DNA of 64,000 bases from Lewinellaceae bacterium. Lineage in GTDB: Bacteria > Bacteroidota > Bacteroidia > Chitinophagales > Saprospiraceae. Below, one piece after another: positions 36,989 to 49,400 of the stretch. A program made the position numbers and the translations under genes. The DNA lies in the NCBI GenBank assembly GCA_020636095.1, contig JACJYN010000002.1, positions 1-64,000 of the forward strand. The letters run 5' to 3'. Each line of letters starts with the position of its first letter. Position 1 is the stretch's first letter. The notes below the pieces were generated by a model, which ran no database searches, was not told where the DNA came from, and saw only the letters and a program-made list of their open reading frames with translations.

Positions 36989-37171
36989 TTGGCTAAAGCT
37001 AAGCTTATATTTGGTTGGGATATTAGACTGAATCGAATTCAAAGTTGGATATTAAAAACCAATTTGAGATGGTATCCTAATATTTTCTTGGAAGTTGCCC
37101 CAAGCTCAAAAGTATCTTTTGACAATTTAGAGTTCAATTTTATACAACTCATCATTTACCTAATAGAATGA
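36989..37171 (+). pseudogene. Partial duplicate of the barrel protein's C-terminus
   Basis: Sixty codons (LIFGWDIRLNRIQSWILKTN, then LRWYPNIF and NLEFNFIQLIIY) repeat the last part of the protein just upstream (IIFGWDIVPSPLETWVLRTN, LRYYPSQK, QFEFNFIQFVFY). The similarity is clear but not high, so it is an old tandem relative whose 5' part is lost. It has no credible start codon. Confidence 0.6.
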
Positions 37172-37248
37172 TAAAATGAAAGCTGAACCGCTAATATTAA
37201 AGGCTAAATTGCCGTAAGCCCAGCAGAAAAAAATGACCAGCTCGTTAA

Positions 37249-37426
37249 AAATATTGGTTCTCTGACAATTTCGGCCTCTTAGTTGCTCCTCACTCCAGTA
37301 GCTACGGCTATGGTCCATTGTCGCGCTCCTACCTGCCGCGCCGCGCGGGTAAGCAGGTCGATGCCGGCGAAATTCTTCGATCAAACTTATGTTACAGAGC
37401 GCTAGTAAGTAACCGAGGGGTGTATA
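37249..37426. repeat. MITE-like element D (one clear end)
   Basis: The right end ACCGAGGGGTGTATA at 37412-37426 is identical to the right end of element C plus its TA. The conserved core lies at 37271-37340 in the opposite orientation to C. The left end is diverged, so the left border is approximate. The element sits just downstream of the giant gene's terminator. Confidence 0.55.
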
Positions 37427-37432
37427 TAAAAG

Positions 37433-37458
37433 AAGGACTACGCTTAAACGTAGCCCTT
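37433..37458 (-). terminator. Terminator of giant surface-protein gene
   Basis: Read on the minus strand, AAGGGCTACG (37449-37458) pairs with CGTAGTCCTT (37433-37442) around a 6-base loop, with one G-U pair. It is followed by CTTTTAT. It starts about 30 bases after the stop codon at 37488. This fits an intrinsic terminator. Confidence 0.65.
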
Positions 37459-37487
37459 CCAAAGAAAACAAATTAATGCACAATTTT

Positions 37488-40400
37488 CTACTCCAGATAA
37501 ATCATCTGTTTAGTATCGACGTAATTCGTTGTGCGCAGGCTATAGAAATACATTCCGTATCCGCGGAGTTCTTCCGCTTTCACTTCTATTTCGTGATAGC
37601 CTGCATCATAAAATCCACTGTATCGTTTTATTGCCTTCCCGGCAATATCGGTCAATACTATTTCCGCTTTGCCAGCTTCTGGTAACCAGAAGCGGATGGC
37701 TGTCCCTTTGAGGAACGGATTGGGCTGGTTCTGATACAACTCAGGCGTTTCCCCTTGGCCAACTCCCGGCCGTACTTGGTCATCAAGCCCGCAGGAGCTG
37801 TTCTTGTTCTGCAAAGTAACTGTTGACGCACAAGGGCTGTAGTTTGGCCCACCGAGGGTACCGTCCGGCTGTATAACATAAGGGTTATTGGCACTGTCCC
37901 AGGCGTAAATCTCAATTGGTAACAGGTCTGGATCATCACAGGTCACATAAATGCTATCCTGTAGTATATTGGGCTCCTCTCCTACTCTGTTGACCGAGTA
38001 GCGGATCGGCATATTGCAGTCCTCAGTGACCAGGTTCTCCAGCAGGTATTCAACGTGAACCAGCATGGCGGCTATATCATCGTCGCCGTCACCGTCAATA
38101 TCGGTTCCCGGAGGCAATGGCATCAGCTGGACGATCAGTCCATCGTAACATTGTGGCGCCTCCACGAAGCAGTCCACAATCTCGAACGGCAGGCTGTCGA
38201 TGCTGGTGTTACTGCATCCATCCGTCACATGTAATTGCAGGGCGTGGATTCCAACCGGGAAGGCGCCCCTGATCGCATAGAGGGGGTAACTACCGATGAT
38301 CTCTACATCTTCGGTAATGTCTCCATCCAGCAGCCCATCTGCACCGGCATCCAGGAACACGGTGAAGGACAAGCTATCTGCCGTACAGTGTTCTTCCACC
38401 GTGAAGGGATAGGTGAGTAAGGCTTCACAGTCATTATCCATGGCGCAAACCGGAGCAGGCTCGTTGAAGGCCACCACAGGCGCTACCGTATCGTAAACAT
38501 ATAGTATCTGTGTATACTGCCAGGCGCCTACGGAATTGGCAAGTCGCCAGTATCCGTCCGGATTGGTTGTGCCGTCACAGATCGTATCCTTCGTGCCCGC
38601 CAGCGGCCAGAGGTTGTAGGCCGCACTGTCGGCGTCGACAAAGGTGGAATCGAGACGATACAACACCCAGACGTCTTCTTCGCCGGCCAGGCCATTGCAG
38701 TTCTCGTCCCGGCTGATGACCGCCGGATCGGTAACGCCATTCCATTCGCACCAGTTGGTTACGGTGTAGGTCCGGAAAATCCGCTGACATTCCCCGTTGG
38801 AGGAGGCTGCCAGGCTATCCGCATAACTTACGGTTATCGAATCACAGCCGTTGTGGATCACCTGGACTGTATCCGGGTTAGCTTCGTAACAGGACAGGCT
38901 GACATCCTGCGGGAAGCGGATATCGTAGCCGCTCAGGCTGCCGACCCAGATTTGCTGGTAGAACGTATCGATCGAGAGGTTGCCCACCCGGTCGATTGCC
39001 TGGAAGCGGCGCAGGATGGTACCGTTGCCACAACCCGACCATTCTACTACCGGTGCATATTCTATTGCCTCAGCGGCACAGTTGTCGAATACTTCCGGCT
39101 CACCGAAGAGGGCTTGCAACTGTGCGACATCGTAAGGGTCGAAATCAGCCGGCAGAGAATCACAACTCACTTCCGTATCCTCCAGGTTGTAGCAGTATGG
39201 TAGCGTCTTGTCTTCAACAAGGACATCCATCCAGCACATGTTTACATTGCCGTGAATGTCGACTACGCGCAACTCAACCGTTACATAAGTACCGGCATCG
39301 CAGCAGGTGAATTCTACGTACGGGCCCCAATTGGAGTAGTACGGCTGCAGAATCGTATCACAGGTTAACGGATCGCGGTGATAAACGCGGCGCACCAGAA
39401 TGCTGTCGATGCCGCAGTTGTCATAGCTGCCTTGGTCGATCTGATGAGCGTAAATGCGCGCCAGGCCAAAGCCGCCAACGGAAATGTTCAACCCGCTATT
39501 ACAAATGGCCACAGGTTCCGACAGGTCGGCAACGCGGAAGATGCATTCTTTAACTACCGTATTTCCACAGTCGTCTGTTACCGTATAGCGGAATACGTAG
39601 TCGCCGATTCCAACTCCCGTGATCAGGCGAGGTTCGCCTGGCAGGATGGTTTGGATAACCACTGCTGTGCCGTTCACGTACTGTACGACCTCGGTTATCA
39701 CTTCGTAATTTCCACCTGCGCAAGACGTGGTTACATCCGGCAGCGGCGCTTCTACATCTGCACTGCAGTCAAATGGCCCAGTCAGGAAGAGCATAATGTT
39801 GTCATCCAGGATCGGGCAGTAGTGAGTCGACAGCGGGCAGTCAACGATCAGGCCGCCGGAACAGGTTGCCGGCGCAGGTACCGCCAAGGAAGCGCTTAAG
39901 GTACAGGCCGGTGAAGTAACGTCGCGGATGTTCTCCACGGTTACATCTCCATCAGCTATATTGTATGGCCCCACCGTTACCGGTGTGCCGTAGCTGCCCG
40001 TAATCGTCAGGCCGCCTATCTCCGCCTCCCACTGGCCGGCAAAGTTGCCGTTCGTCACCAGCAGGCTGAAGGTGTAGGTGTCGTCCGACGGATCGAGTGG
40101 GGTGCCATTCGGATCACAAAGGACCTCATCGAAGCTCGCTGTGATCTGGCATCCGGTAGAGCAGGCGTCCGGCGCGGGCGCCACCAGGCTTGTGCTTGTG
40201 GTGCAGCCCGGGAAGCCGGCGTCGCGGATGTTCTCCACCGTCACATCGCCATCGGCTATGTCGTACGGCCCTACCGTAACCGGCGTACCGTAGCTACCCG
40301 TGACCGTCACTCCACCTATCTCCGCCTCCCACTGGCCGGCAAAGTTGCCGTTGGTCACCAGCAGGCTGAAGGTGTAGGTGTCGTCCGACGGATCCAGTGG

Positions 40401-43400
40401 CGTACCGTTCGGATCGCAAAGTACATCGTCGAAGCTCGCAGTTATCTCACAGTCTGCCGAGCAGGCATCCGGCGCGGGCACTACCAGGTTGGTAGCTACA
40501 GCGCAGCCCGGGAAGCCGGCGTCGCGGATGTTCTCAATTGTCACATCCCCATCGGCTATGTTGTACGGCCCAGCCGTAACCGGCGTGCCGTAGCTGCCCG
40601 TGATCGTTGCGCCACCTATTTCCGCCTCCCACTGGCCGGCAAAACTACCGTTGTTTATCAGGAGGCTGAAGGTGTAGGTGTCGTCGGACGGATCCAACGG
40701 GGTGCCGTTGTCATCGCAGAGCACATCGTCGAAGACGGCTGTGATCTGACAATCTTCGGAGCAAACTGGCGGAGCAGGCACCGTGAGGTCAATGAAGCAA
40801 TTCGCATTGGAGGCATCCACAAACCGGATCACGGCATCTCCCTCGCTAATGGGGAATGGAACGTCGATCTGTTTCGGAACACCATAGTTGCCAAAGTTGA
40901 GCAACATGCCATCGCTGTCGTAAGCCAGCCAGTTCGAGCCGACGTCATCCCCGTTCACGGTTGCTGTGAAGGTAAAGAAGTCATCGGAAGGATCCAGCGG
41001 CGTATTGTTGTCAAAGCATTCGACGGCTGAATAATCCGCTGTTATGCCACAAGGCGTTACTGAACAAGGCAGCGGAGCCGCTAAGAATACCGCCAGCACA
41101 CAATTGTCATTGGCATCCGGATAGACGTTGAAGATCACATCGCCGTCTGAGATCAGATACGGGCCGAAGGTATAAGGTACACCAAACTCGCCCATTTCAC
41201 CAGTTGTTGACGTCCAGGTGGTACCCACAAAATTTCCATTGATAATGATTACGCAGGTAAAGGTATCGTCCGAAGGATCAGCGGTACCCTGATCGTCGCA
41301 GGTCTCACTCACAATGACCGGCGTCAGGTTGCAATCGCTGCTACAGTTCGGAGCCGTTACTTCCATCGGTGTCTGGCAAGCCGGATCATCGTCATCAGTG
41401 ATAACAAAGTCGAACACAGTGCCGGCAATCGACGGATACGGGCCGAAGGTGGCCAATACCCCATAAGTACCCTGGGTACCATCATCGGCGGTCCAGCTAC
41501 TTCCAACTCCTGTATTGGTAACCAATACGGAGAAAGTAAAGGTGTCATCGTCGTTGTCGCCCGGCGTACCAGCGTCATCACAGAAGAATTCGATAATTTC
41601 TGTAGAAATGGCGCATGGCTCAAGATCGGAGCAAGCCGGAGGAGCTGTCACGGTAATGGGCCCAGTCGTACAATTGCTGTCATCATTATCCGTGACAATG
41701 ATCGTGACATCCCCATCGTTGATGAGCAGCCCGCTAATTTGGGCAGCAGTGCCATAGTTACCACTGGCCAGGGGCTGTCCGTTAATGGTTGCGGTCCAAC
41801 CGCTGCCGGCATTAGTGCCGGTAATCATCAGATCAAAGCCGTAGGTATCGTCATCCGGGTCCGTTGGCGTTCCATGGTCTTCACAGATGACGCCGGTAAC
41901 GCTGGCCGTGATTAGGCACTCGTCGCTGCACGGCCCGGTCGCAGTTACTGTAACCGGAGTGGCGGTGCAGCTTGGGTCATCTACACATTGGATATCCGTT
42001 ATTACTGCATCCTGCCCGGCGGGGATGCCGCCGATTACGATCGGCTGGCCGACCGTACCGGAACGCAGAATTCCATTTACAAGCGCCGTCCAGTTCGTAC
42101 AGCCCGTATTCTGGCCTGTAATGTTTAGGGTAACACGGTAAACGTCATCCGATGGATCAGCTGGCGTGCCGTTATCATCACATGCGCTGGCGGTTGCCGT
42201 TGCCACCAGGGTACAAACATTAGAGCAAGACGCCGGAGCAGCCACGGTTACAGCAGGCGCCACACAGGTTGCGTTTTGGTTATCTGTAATATCATCGATC
42301 GTTGCATCTCCATCGGTGATGAGCAGGCCACTGACCAGTACCGGTACGTTATAACTACCACTGATTGGTTGGCCATTCACCGTAGCCGTCCAGCCACCGC
42401 TTACGTTGACACCGGTTACGGTCAACTCGAAGCGGTAGGTATCGTCGTCCGGATTGCTCTGTGTGCCATTGTCATCGCAACTGGCCGCGCTGGCGGTTGC
42501 TGTTATATCGCAGGCATCCGAACAAGATTCCGGCGCCGTTACGGTAAACACCTCCTGGCATCCTGAATCCGAAATATCGCGAATGCGGATATTTACATCT
42601 CCTCCACTGACCGGATAGGGGCCTACCGTTACCGGTACGCCGTAGGGGCGGACTGGGCCGAGGCTGCCGTTGTAGAATACCTGCCGCCATCCATTGCCGA
42701 TGTTGGTACCGGTAACCACCACATTGAAGGTGAAGGTATCGTCATCCGGGTTCGTGGGCGTGCCGTTGTCGTTACAGTTCGTTCCCAGGACATCCACCTC
42801 CAGGTCACACTGGAAGGAACAAGGCGGTGGCGCGAAGGCAGTAACGGAAGTGGTGCAGCTTGGGTCTTCACTATCCGTGAAGGTGAAGCTCACCATGTCA
42901 GTAGTGATTGGGTATGGCCCGAAGGCAACATAATTGTTGTACGGCCCTTCAACACCCGTACTGGCTATCCAGTTGCTTCCGGTATTCGCGCCTTCTACAT
43001 ACACAACTACGAAGTAGCTGTCATCTGTCGGGTCAAACGGCGTGCCATTGTCATCACAAGGCCTGCCGATGACTTCAGCTGAAATGAGGCATTGGCCTGA
43101 GCAAGTAGCCGGCGCCTGTACCTGAATAAATGTATTGCAATTCGGGTCGCCCTGGTCATAGATCGAAACCAATCTATTGCCTGAGCTTACCAGGTAAGGC
43201 CCAAAGGAAACAATCTCATTGTACGCCCCTGTAATACCGTTGCTGGTGATCCAGCCGGAAGCAGAGGTATTGTTTCCAACCACCTGCAACTGGAAGGTAT
43301 ACGTGTCGTCACTGGAGTCGAACGGCGTACCATTATCGTTACAAACCGGGGTACCGATCAGACTGGCTGTAAGACGGCAAACATCAGAGCAGCTTGGCGG

Positions 43401-46400
43401 CGCCTGTACCTGAGTAATGGCAAAACAGCCCGCATCTTCAGCATCCCGCACCGTGATAAACACAGTGGGATTACCCGTGATGGAATACGGCCCATAGGCC
43501 ACTGCCTGTCCATAAGCCCCGGAGACACCGTTTCCTGCATCTACCCATCCGCTACCCGTTCCTGTGCCTGTAACCAATACACTAAAGGTATAGGTGTCAT
43601 CATTCGGGTTTGATCTGGTACCATTGTCATTACAGACAATATTACTTACCTGAACCATGATCTCACAGAGCACGTCTATAACAACGCCATCGCCATCATC
43701 CTCGTCACCCGGATCGTCTTGTACATTGCCGTCACCATCCGTATCAACCCCATTGTCAACGTTAGAGTCAATGTCATTTTCATTGGCATCGACTACCTGC
43801 GCCAGGTTTACATAATCACCATTAGGGTTAACCGTAACTGTGATCGTCAAGGTAACTGACTGGCCGGCAGCCAGCGTACCAATAGTCCATATACCGTTGC
43901 CTGGGTTATAAGCCCCTCCACTGTGCGTGGAATAAGTAAATCCACTCGGAAGTTGATCTTCCACCAGTACACCGGTTGCCGGGCTTGGGCCCTGGTTGGC
44001 TACTGTGATTGTGAAAGTGATTTGATTACCAACGCCCGGTTGCTGATTGTCCACGCTCTTATTTAGTTCCAGGTCAATCAGTGCATTGGGGCTAACCTCT
44101 TCGCTGTCTTCGTCGTCTTCCGACTGGTCTCCGTTATCGTTGTTTGGCGTACTATCCGGGTCGTCCTGGTCGGAAGCCGTTACCTGCGCTACGTTCACAA
44201 AGCTTACGCCTGCACCCGGTGCTTCCACCGTGGCCTGGAACGTCAGGCTCACGCTGCCGCCCGGTGCAATGCTCAATCCGCTCCACGTGACCGTGCCGCC
44301 GGCAAACGTGCCGCCGTTGCTGATGGCCGTGATGCCGCTGTAGCCGTTCGGGACGTAATCCTCGACTGCTACGCCGGTGGCGCCGCTCGGGCCCTGGTTG
44401 CTGACTGTGATCGTGAAGGTGACTACATCGCCGACATTCGGCGTGCTGTTGCTGGCCGTCTTGGACAACGACAGGTCTGCCTGCTGCGGCGAGGTTGTCG
44501 TATTGTCTTCGTCGTCTTCCGACTGGTCTCCGTTATCGTTGTTTGGCGTACTATCCGGGTCGTCCTGGTCGGAAGCCGTTACCTGCGCTACGTTCACAAA
44601 GCTTACGCCTGCACCCGGTGCTTCCACCGTGGCCTGGAACGTCAGGCTCACGCTGCCGCCCGGTGCAATGCTCAATCCGCTCCACGTGACCGTGCCGCCG
44701 GCAAACGTGCCGCCGTTGCTGATGGCCGTGATGCCGCTGTAGCCGTTCGGTACGTAGTCTTCTACTGCTACGCCGGTGGCGCCACTCGGGCCCTGGTTGC
44801 TGACTGTGATCGTGAAGGTGACTACATCGCCGACATTCGGCGTGCTGTTGCTGGCCGTCTTGGACAACGACAGGTCTGCCTGCTGCGGCGAGGTTGTCGT
44901 ATTGTCTTCGTCGTCTTCCGACTGGTCTCCGTTATCGTTGTTTGGCGTACTATCCGGGTCGTCCTGGTCGGAAGCCGTTACCTGCGCTACGTTCACAAAG
45001 CTTACGCCTGCACCCGGTGCTTCCACCGTGGCCTGGAACGTCAGGCTCACGCTGCCGCCCGGTGCAATGCTCAATCCGCTCCACGTGACCGTGCCGCCGG
45101 CAAACGTGCCGCCGTTGCTGATGGCCGTGATGCCGCTGTAGCCGTTCGGTACGTAGTCTTCTACTGCTACGCCGGTGGCGCCACTCGGGCCCTGGTTGCT
45201 GACCGTGATCGTGAAGGTGACTACATCGCCGACGTTCGGCGTGCTGTTGCTGGCCGTCTTGGCCAACGACAGGTCTGCCTGCTGCGGCGAGGTTGTCGTA
45301 TTGTCTTCGTCGTCTTCCGACTGGTCTCCGTTATCGTTGTTTGGCGTACTATCCGGGTCGAACTGGTCGGAGGCCGTCACCTGCGCTACGTTCACAAAGC
45401 TTACGCCCGTACCCGGTGCTTCCACCGTGGCTTGGAACGTCAGGCTCACGCTGCTACCCGCCGCAATGCTTAGGTTACTCCACGTTACCGTGCCGCCGGC
45501 GAACGTGCCGCCGCCGGAGATATTCGTAATGCCACTGTAGCCATTCGGAATATAGTCTTCAACTGCTACTCCAGTTGCGTCATTCGGGCCCTGGTTGCTA
45601 ACCGTGATCGTGAAGGTTACAACATCACCCACGTTCGGGCTGCTGTTGTCCACGGTCTTGGCTAACTCAAGGTCCGCTGATTGCGGTGCTATTGTCGCAT
45701 TGTCTTCATCATCTTCCGACTGGTCGCCGTTGTCGTTGTTTGGCGTAGAATCCGGGTCGAACTGGTCGGAGGCCGTCACCTGCGCTACGTTCACAAAGCT
45801 TACGCCCGTACCCGGTGCTTCCACCGTGGCTTGGAACGTCAGGCTCACGCTGCTACCCGCCGCAATGCTTAGGTTACTCCACGTTACCGTGCCGCCGGCG
45901 AACGTGCCGCCGCCGGAGATATTCGTAATGCCACTGTAGCCATTCGGAATATAGTCTTCAACTGCTACTCCAGTTGCGTCATTCGGGCCCTGGTTGCTAA
46001 CCGTGATCGTGAAGGTTACAACATCACCCACGTTCGGGCTGCTGTTGTCCACGGTCTTGGCTAACTCAAGGTCCGCTGATTGCGGTGCTATTGTCGCATT
46101 GTCTTCATCATCTTCCGACTGGTCGCCGTTGTCGTTGTTTGGCGTAGAATCCGGGTCGAACTGGTCGGAGGCCGTCACCTGCGCTACGTTCACAAAGCTT
46201 ACGCCCGTACCCGGTGCTTCCACCGTGGCTTGGAACGTCAGGCTCACGCTGCTACCCGCCGCAATGCTTAGGTTACTCCACGTTACCGTGCCGCCGGCGA
46301 ACGTGCCGCCGCCGGAGATATTCGTAATGCCACTGTAGCCATTCGGAATATAGTCTTCAACTGCTACTCCAGTTGCGTCATTCGGGCCCTGGTTGCTAAC

Positions 46401-49400
46401 CGTGATCGTGAAGGTTACAACATCACCCACGTTCGGGCTGCTGTTGTCCACGGTCTTGGCTAACTCAAGGTCCGCTGATTGCGGTGCTATTGTCGCATTG
46501 TCTTCATCATCTTCCGACTGGTCGCCGTTGTCGTTGTTTGGCGTAGAATCCGGGTCGAACTGGTCGGAGGCCGTCACCTGCGCTACGTTCACAAAGCTTA
46601 CGCCCGTACCCGGTGCTTCCACCGTGGCTTGGAACGTCAGGCTCACGCTGCTACCCGCCGCAATGCTTAGGTTACTCCACGTTACCGTGCCGCCGGCGAA
46701 CGTGCCGCCGCCGGAGATATTCGTAATGCCACTGTAGCCATTCGGAATATAGTCTTCAACTGCTACTCCAGTTGCGTCATTCGGGCCCTGGTTGCTAACC
46801 GTGATCGTGAAGGTTACAACATCACCCACGTTCGGGCTGCTGTTGTCCACGGTCTTGGCTAACTCAAGGTCCGCTGATTGCGGTGCTATTGTCGCATTGT
46901 CTTCATCGTCTTCCGACTGGTCGCCGTTATCATTGTTAGGCGTTGAATCCGGGTCAAACTGGTCGGAGGCCGTCACCTGGGCTACGTTCAGGTAGCTAAC
47001 ACCTGCGCCAGGGGCGCCTACCGTCGCATTGAACGTCAGCGTGGCGCTGCCGCCTGCGGCGATGTTCAGCCCGCTCCAGGTAACCGTGCTGCCACTCAGT
47101 ACTCCGAAGCCGTTGATGTTCGTAATGTTCGTATAGCCGTTCGGCACCACATCCTGGACTGCTACGTTGGTCGCATTGTCCGGGCCCTGGTTGCTAACCG
47201 TGATCGTAAACGTGACTACCTCGCCTACCAGCGGCGTAGTGTTGTTCACTGTCTTCACCAGCTCCAGGTCGGCGCTTTCCGGTGTGACCGTGGCGTTGTC
47301 CTCGTCATCCTCAGACTGGTCGCCGTTGTCGTTGTTTGGCGTACTATCCGGGTCGAACTGGTCGGAGGCCGTCACCTGGGCTACGTTCAGGTAGCTAACA
47401 CCTGCGCCCGGGGCGCCTACCGTCGCATTGAACGTCAGCGTGGCGCTGCCGCCTGCGGTGATGTTCAGCCCACTCCAGGTAACCGTGCTGCCACTCAGTA
47501 CTCCGAAGCCGTTGATGTTCGTAATGTTCGTATAGCCGTTCGGCACCACATCCTGGACTGCTACGTTGGTCGCATTGTCCGGGCCCTGGTTGCTAACCGT
47601 GATCGTAAACGTGACTACCTCGCCTACCAGCGGCGTAGTGTTGTTCACTGTCTTCACCAGCTCCAGGTCGGCGCTTTCCGGTGTGACCGTGGCGTTGTCC
47701 TCGTCATCCTCAGACTGGTCGCCGTTGTCGTTGTTTGGCGTACTATCCGGGTCGAACTGGTCGGAGGCCGTCACCTGGGCTACGTTCAGGTAGCTAACAC
47801 CTGCGCCAGGGGCGCCTACCGTCGCATTGAACGTCAGCGTGGCGCTGCCGCCTGCGGTGATGTTCAGCCCACTCCAGGTAACCGTGCTGCCACTCAGTAC
47901 TCCGAAGCCGTTGATGTTCGTAATGTTCGTATAGCCGTTCGGCACCACATCCTGGACTGCTACGTTGGTCGCATTGTCCGGGCCCTGGTTGCTAACCGTG
48001 ATCGTAAACGTGACTACCTCGCCTACCAGCGGCGTAGTGTTGTTCACTGTCTTCACCAGCTCCAGGTCGGCGCTTTCCGGTAACACTTCTGCCCCGTCGC
48101 CATCATCCTCATCACCCGGGTCGTCTACGACGTTGCCGTCGCCGTCCGTGTCTACTCCGTTGTTCGGGGTGGAGTCTACATCCGGCTGGTTCTGTGCCGT
48201 GACCTCGGCCAGGTTCATATAATCGCCTGTGGCATTCACTGTCGCCGTGAGCGTCAGGGTGACGCTTTGGCCGGCAGTGAGGGTACCCACTGTCCATAAG
48301 CCCGTGCCGCTGTTGTACGTCCCCTGGCTCGTGGTGAAGCCCGTGTAGCTATAACCGCTCGGCAACTGGTCCGTCACCGCTACGCCGGTGGCTGTGCTCG
48401 GGCCCTGGTTGGTTAACGCTACCGTGAAGGTGACGCTGCTGCCTACCTGAGGTGCGGTGTTGTTAACGCTCTTCTCTAACTCAAGGTCCACCAATGCGTT
48501 CGGGGTGACATCCTGCCCGTCGCCGTCGTCTTCATCACCCGGGTCGTCTACGACTGAACCGTCGCCGTCCGTGTCTACTCCGTTATTCGGGGTGGAGTCT
48601 ACATCCGGCTCGTTCTGCGCGGTGACCTGTGCCAGGTTCATGTAATCGCCTGTGGCATTCACTGTCGCCGTGAGCGTCAGGGTGACGCTTTGGCCGGCAG
48701 TGAGGGTACCCACTGTCCATAAGCCCGTGCCGCTGTTGTACGTCCCCTGGCTCGTGGTGAAGCCCGTGTAGCTATAACCGCTCGGCAACTGGTCCGTCAC
48801 CGCTACGCCGGTGGCTGTGCTCGGGCCCTGGTTGGTTAACGCTACCGTGAAGGTGACGCTGCTGCCTACCTGAGGTGCGGTGTTGTTAACGCTCTTCTCT
48901 AACTCAAGGTCCACCAATGCGTTCGGGGTGACATCCTGCCCGTCGCCGTCGTCTTCATCACCCGGGTCGTCTACGACTGAACCGTCGCCGTCCGTGTCTA
49001 CTCCGTTATTCGGGGTGGAGTCTACATCCGGCTCGTTCTGCGCGGTGACCTGTGCCAGGTTCATGTAATCGCCTGTGGCATTCACTGTCGCCGTGAGCGT
49101 CAGGGTGACGCTTTGGCCGGCAGTGAGGGTACCCACTGTCCATAAGCCCGTGCCGCTGTTGTACGTCCCCTGGCTCGTGGTGAAGCCCGTGTAGCTATAA
49201 CCGCTCGGCAACTGGTCCGTCACCGCTACGCCGGTGGCTGTGCTCGGGCCCTGGTTGGTTAACGCTACCGTGAAGGTGACGCTGCTGCCTACCTGAGGTG
49301 CGGTGTTGTTAACGCTCTTCTCTAACTCAAGGTCCACCAATGCGTTCGGGGTGACATCCTGCCCGTCGCCGTCGTCTTCATCACCCGGGTCGTCTACGAC

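Noticed and set aside
44377..48222. Series of plus-strand frames recurring every 399 bp
   Set aside because: They are shadows of the tandem DUF11 units and recur only because the coding repeats do.
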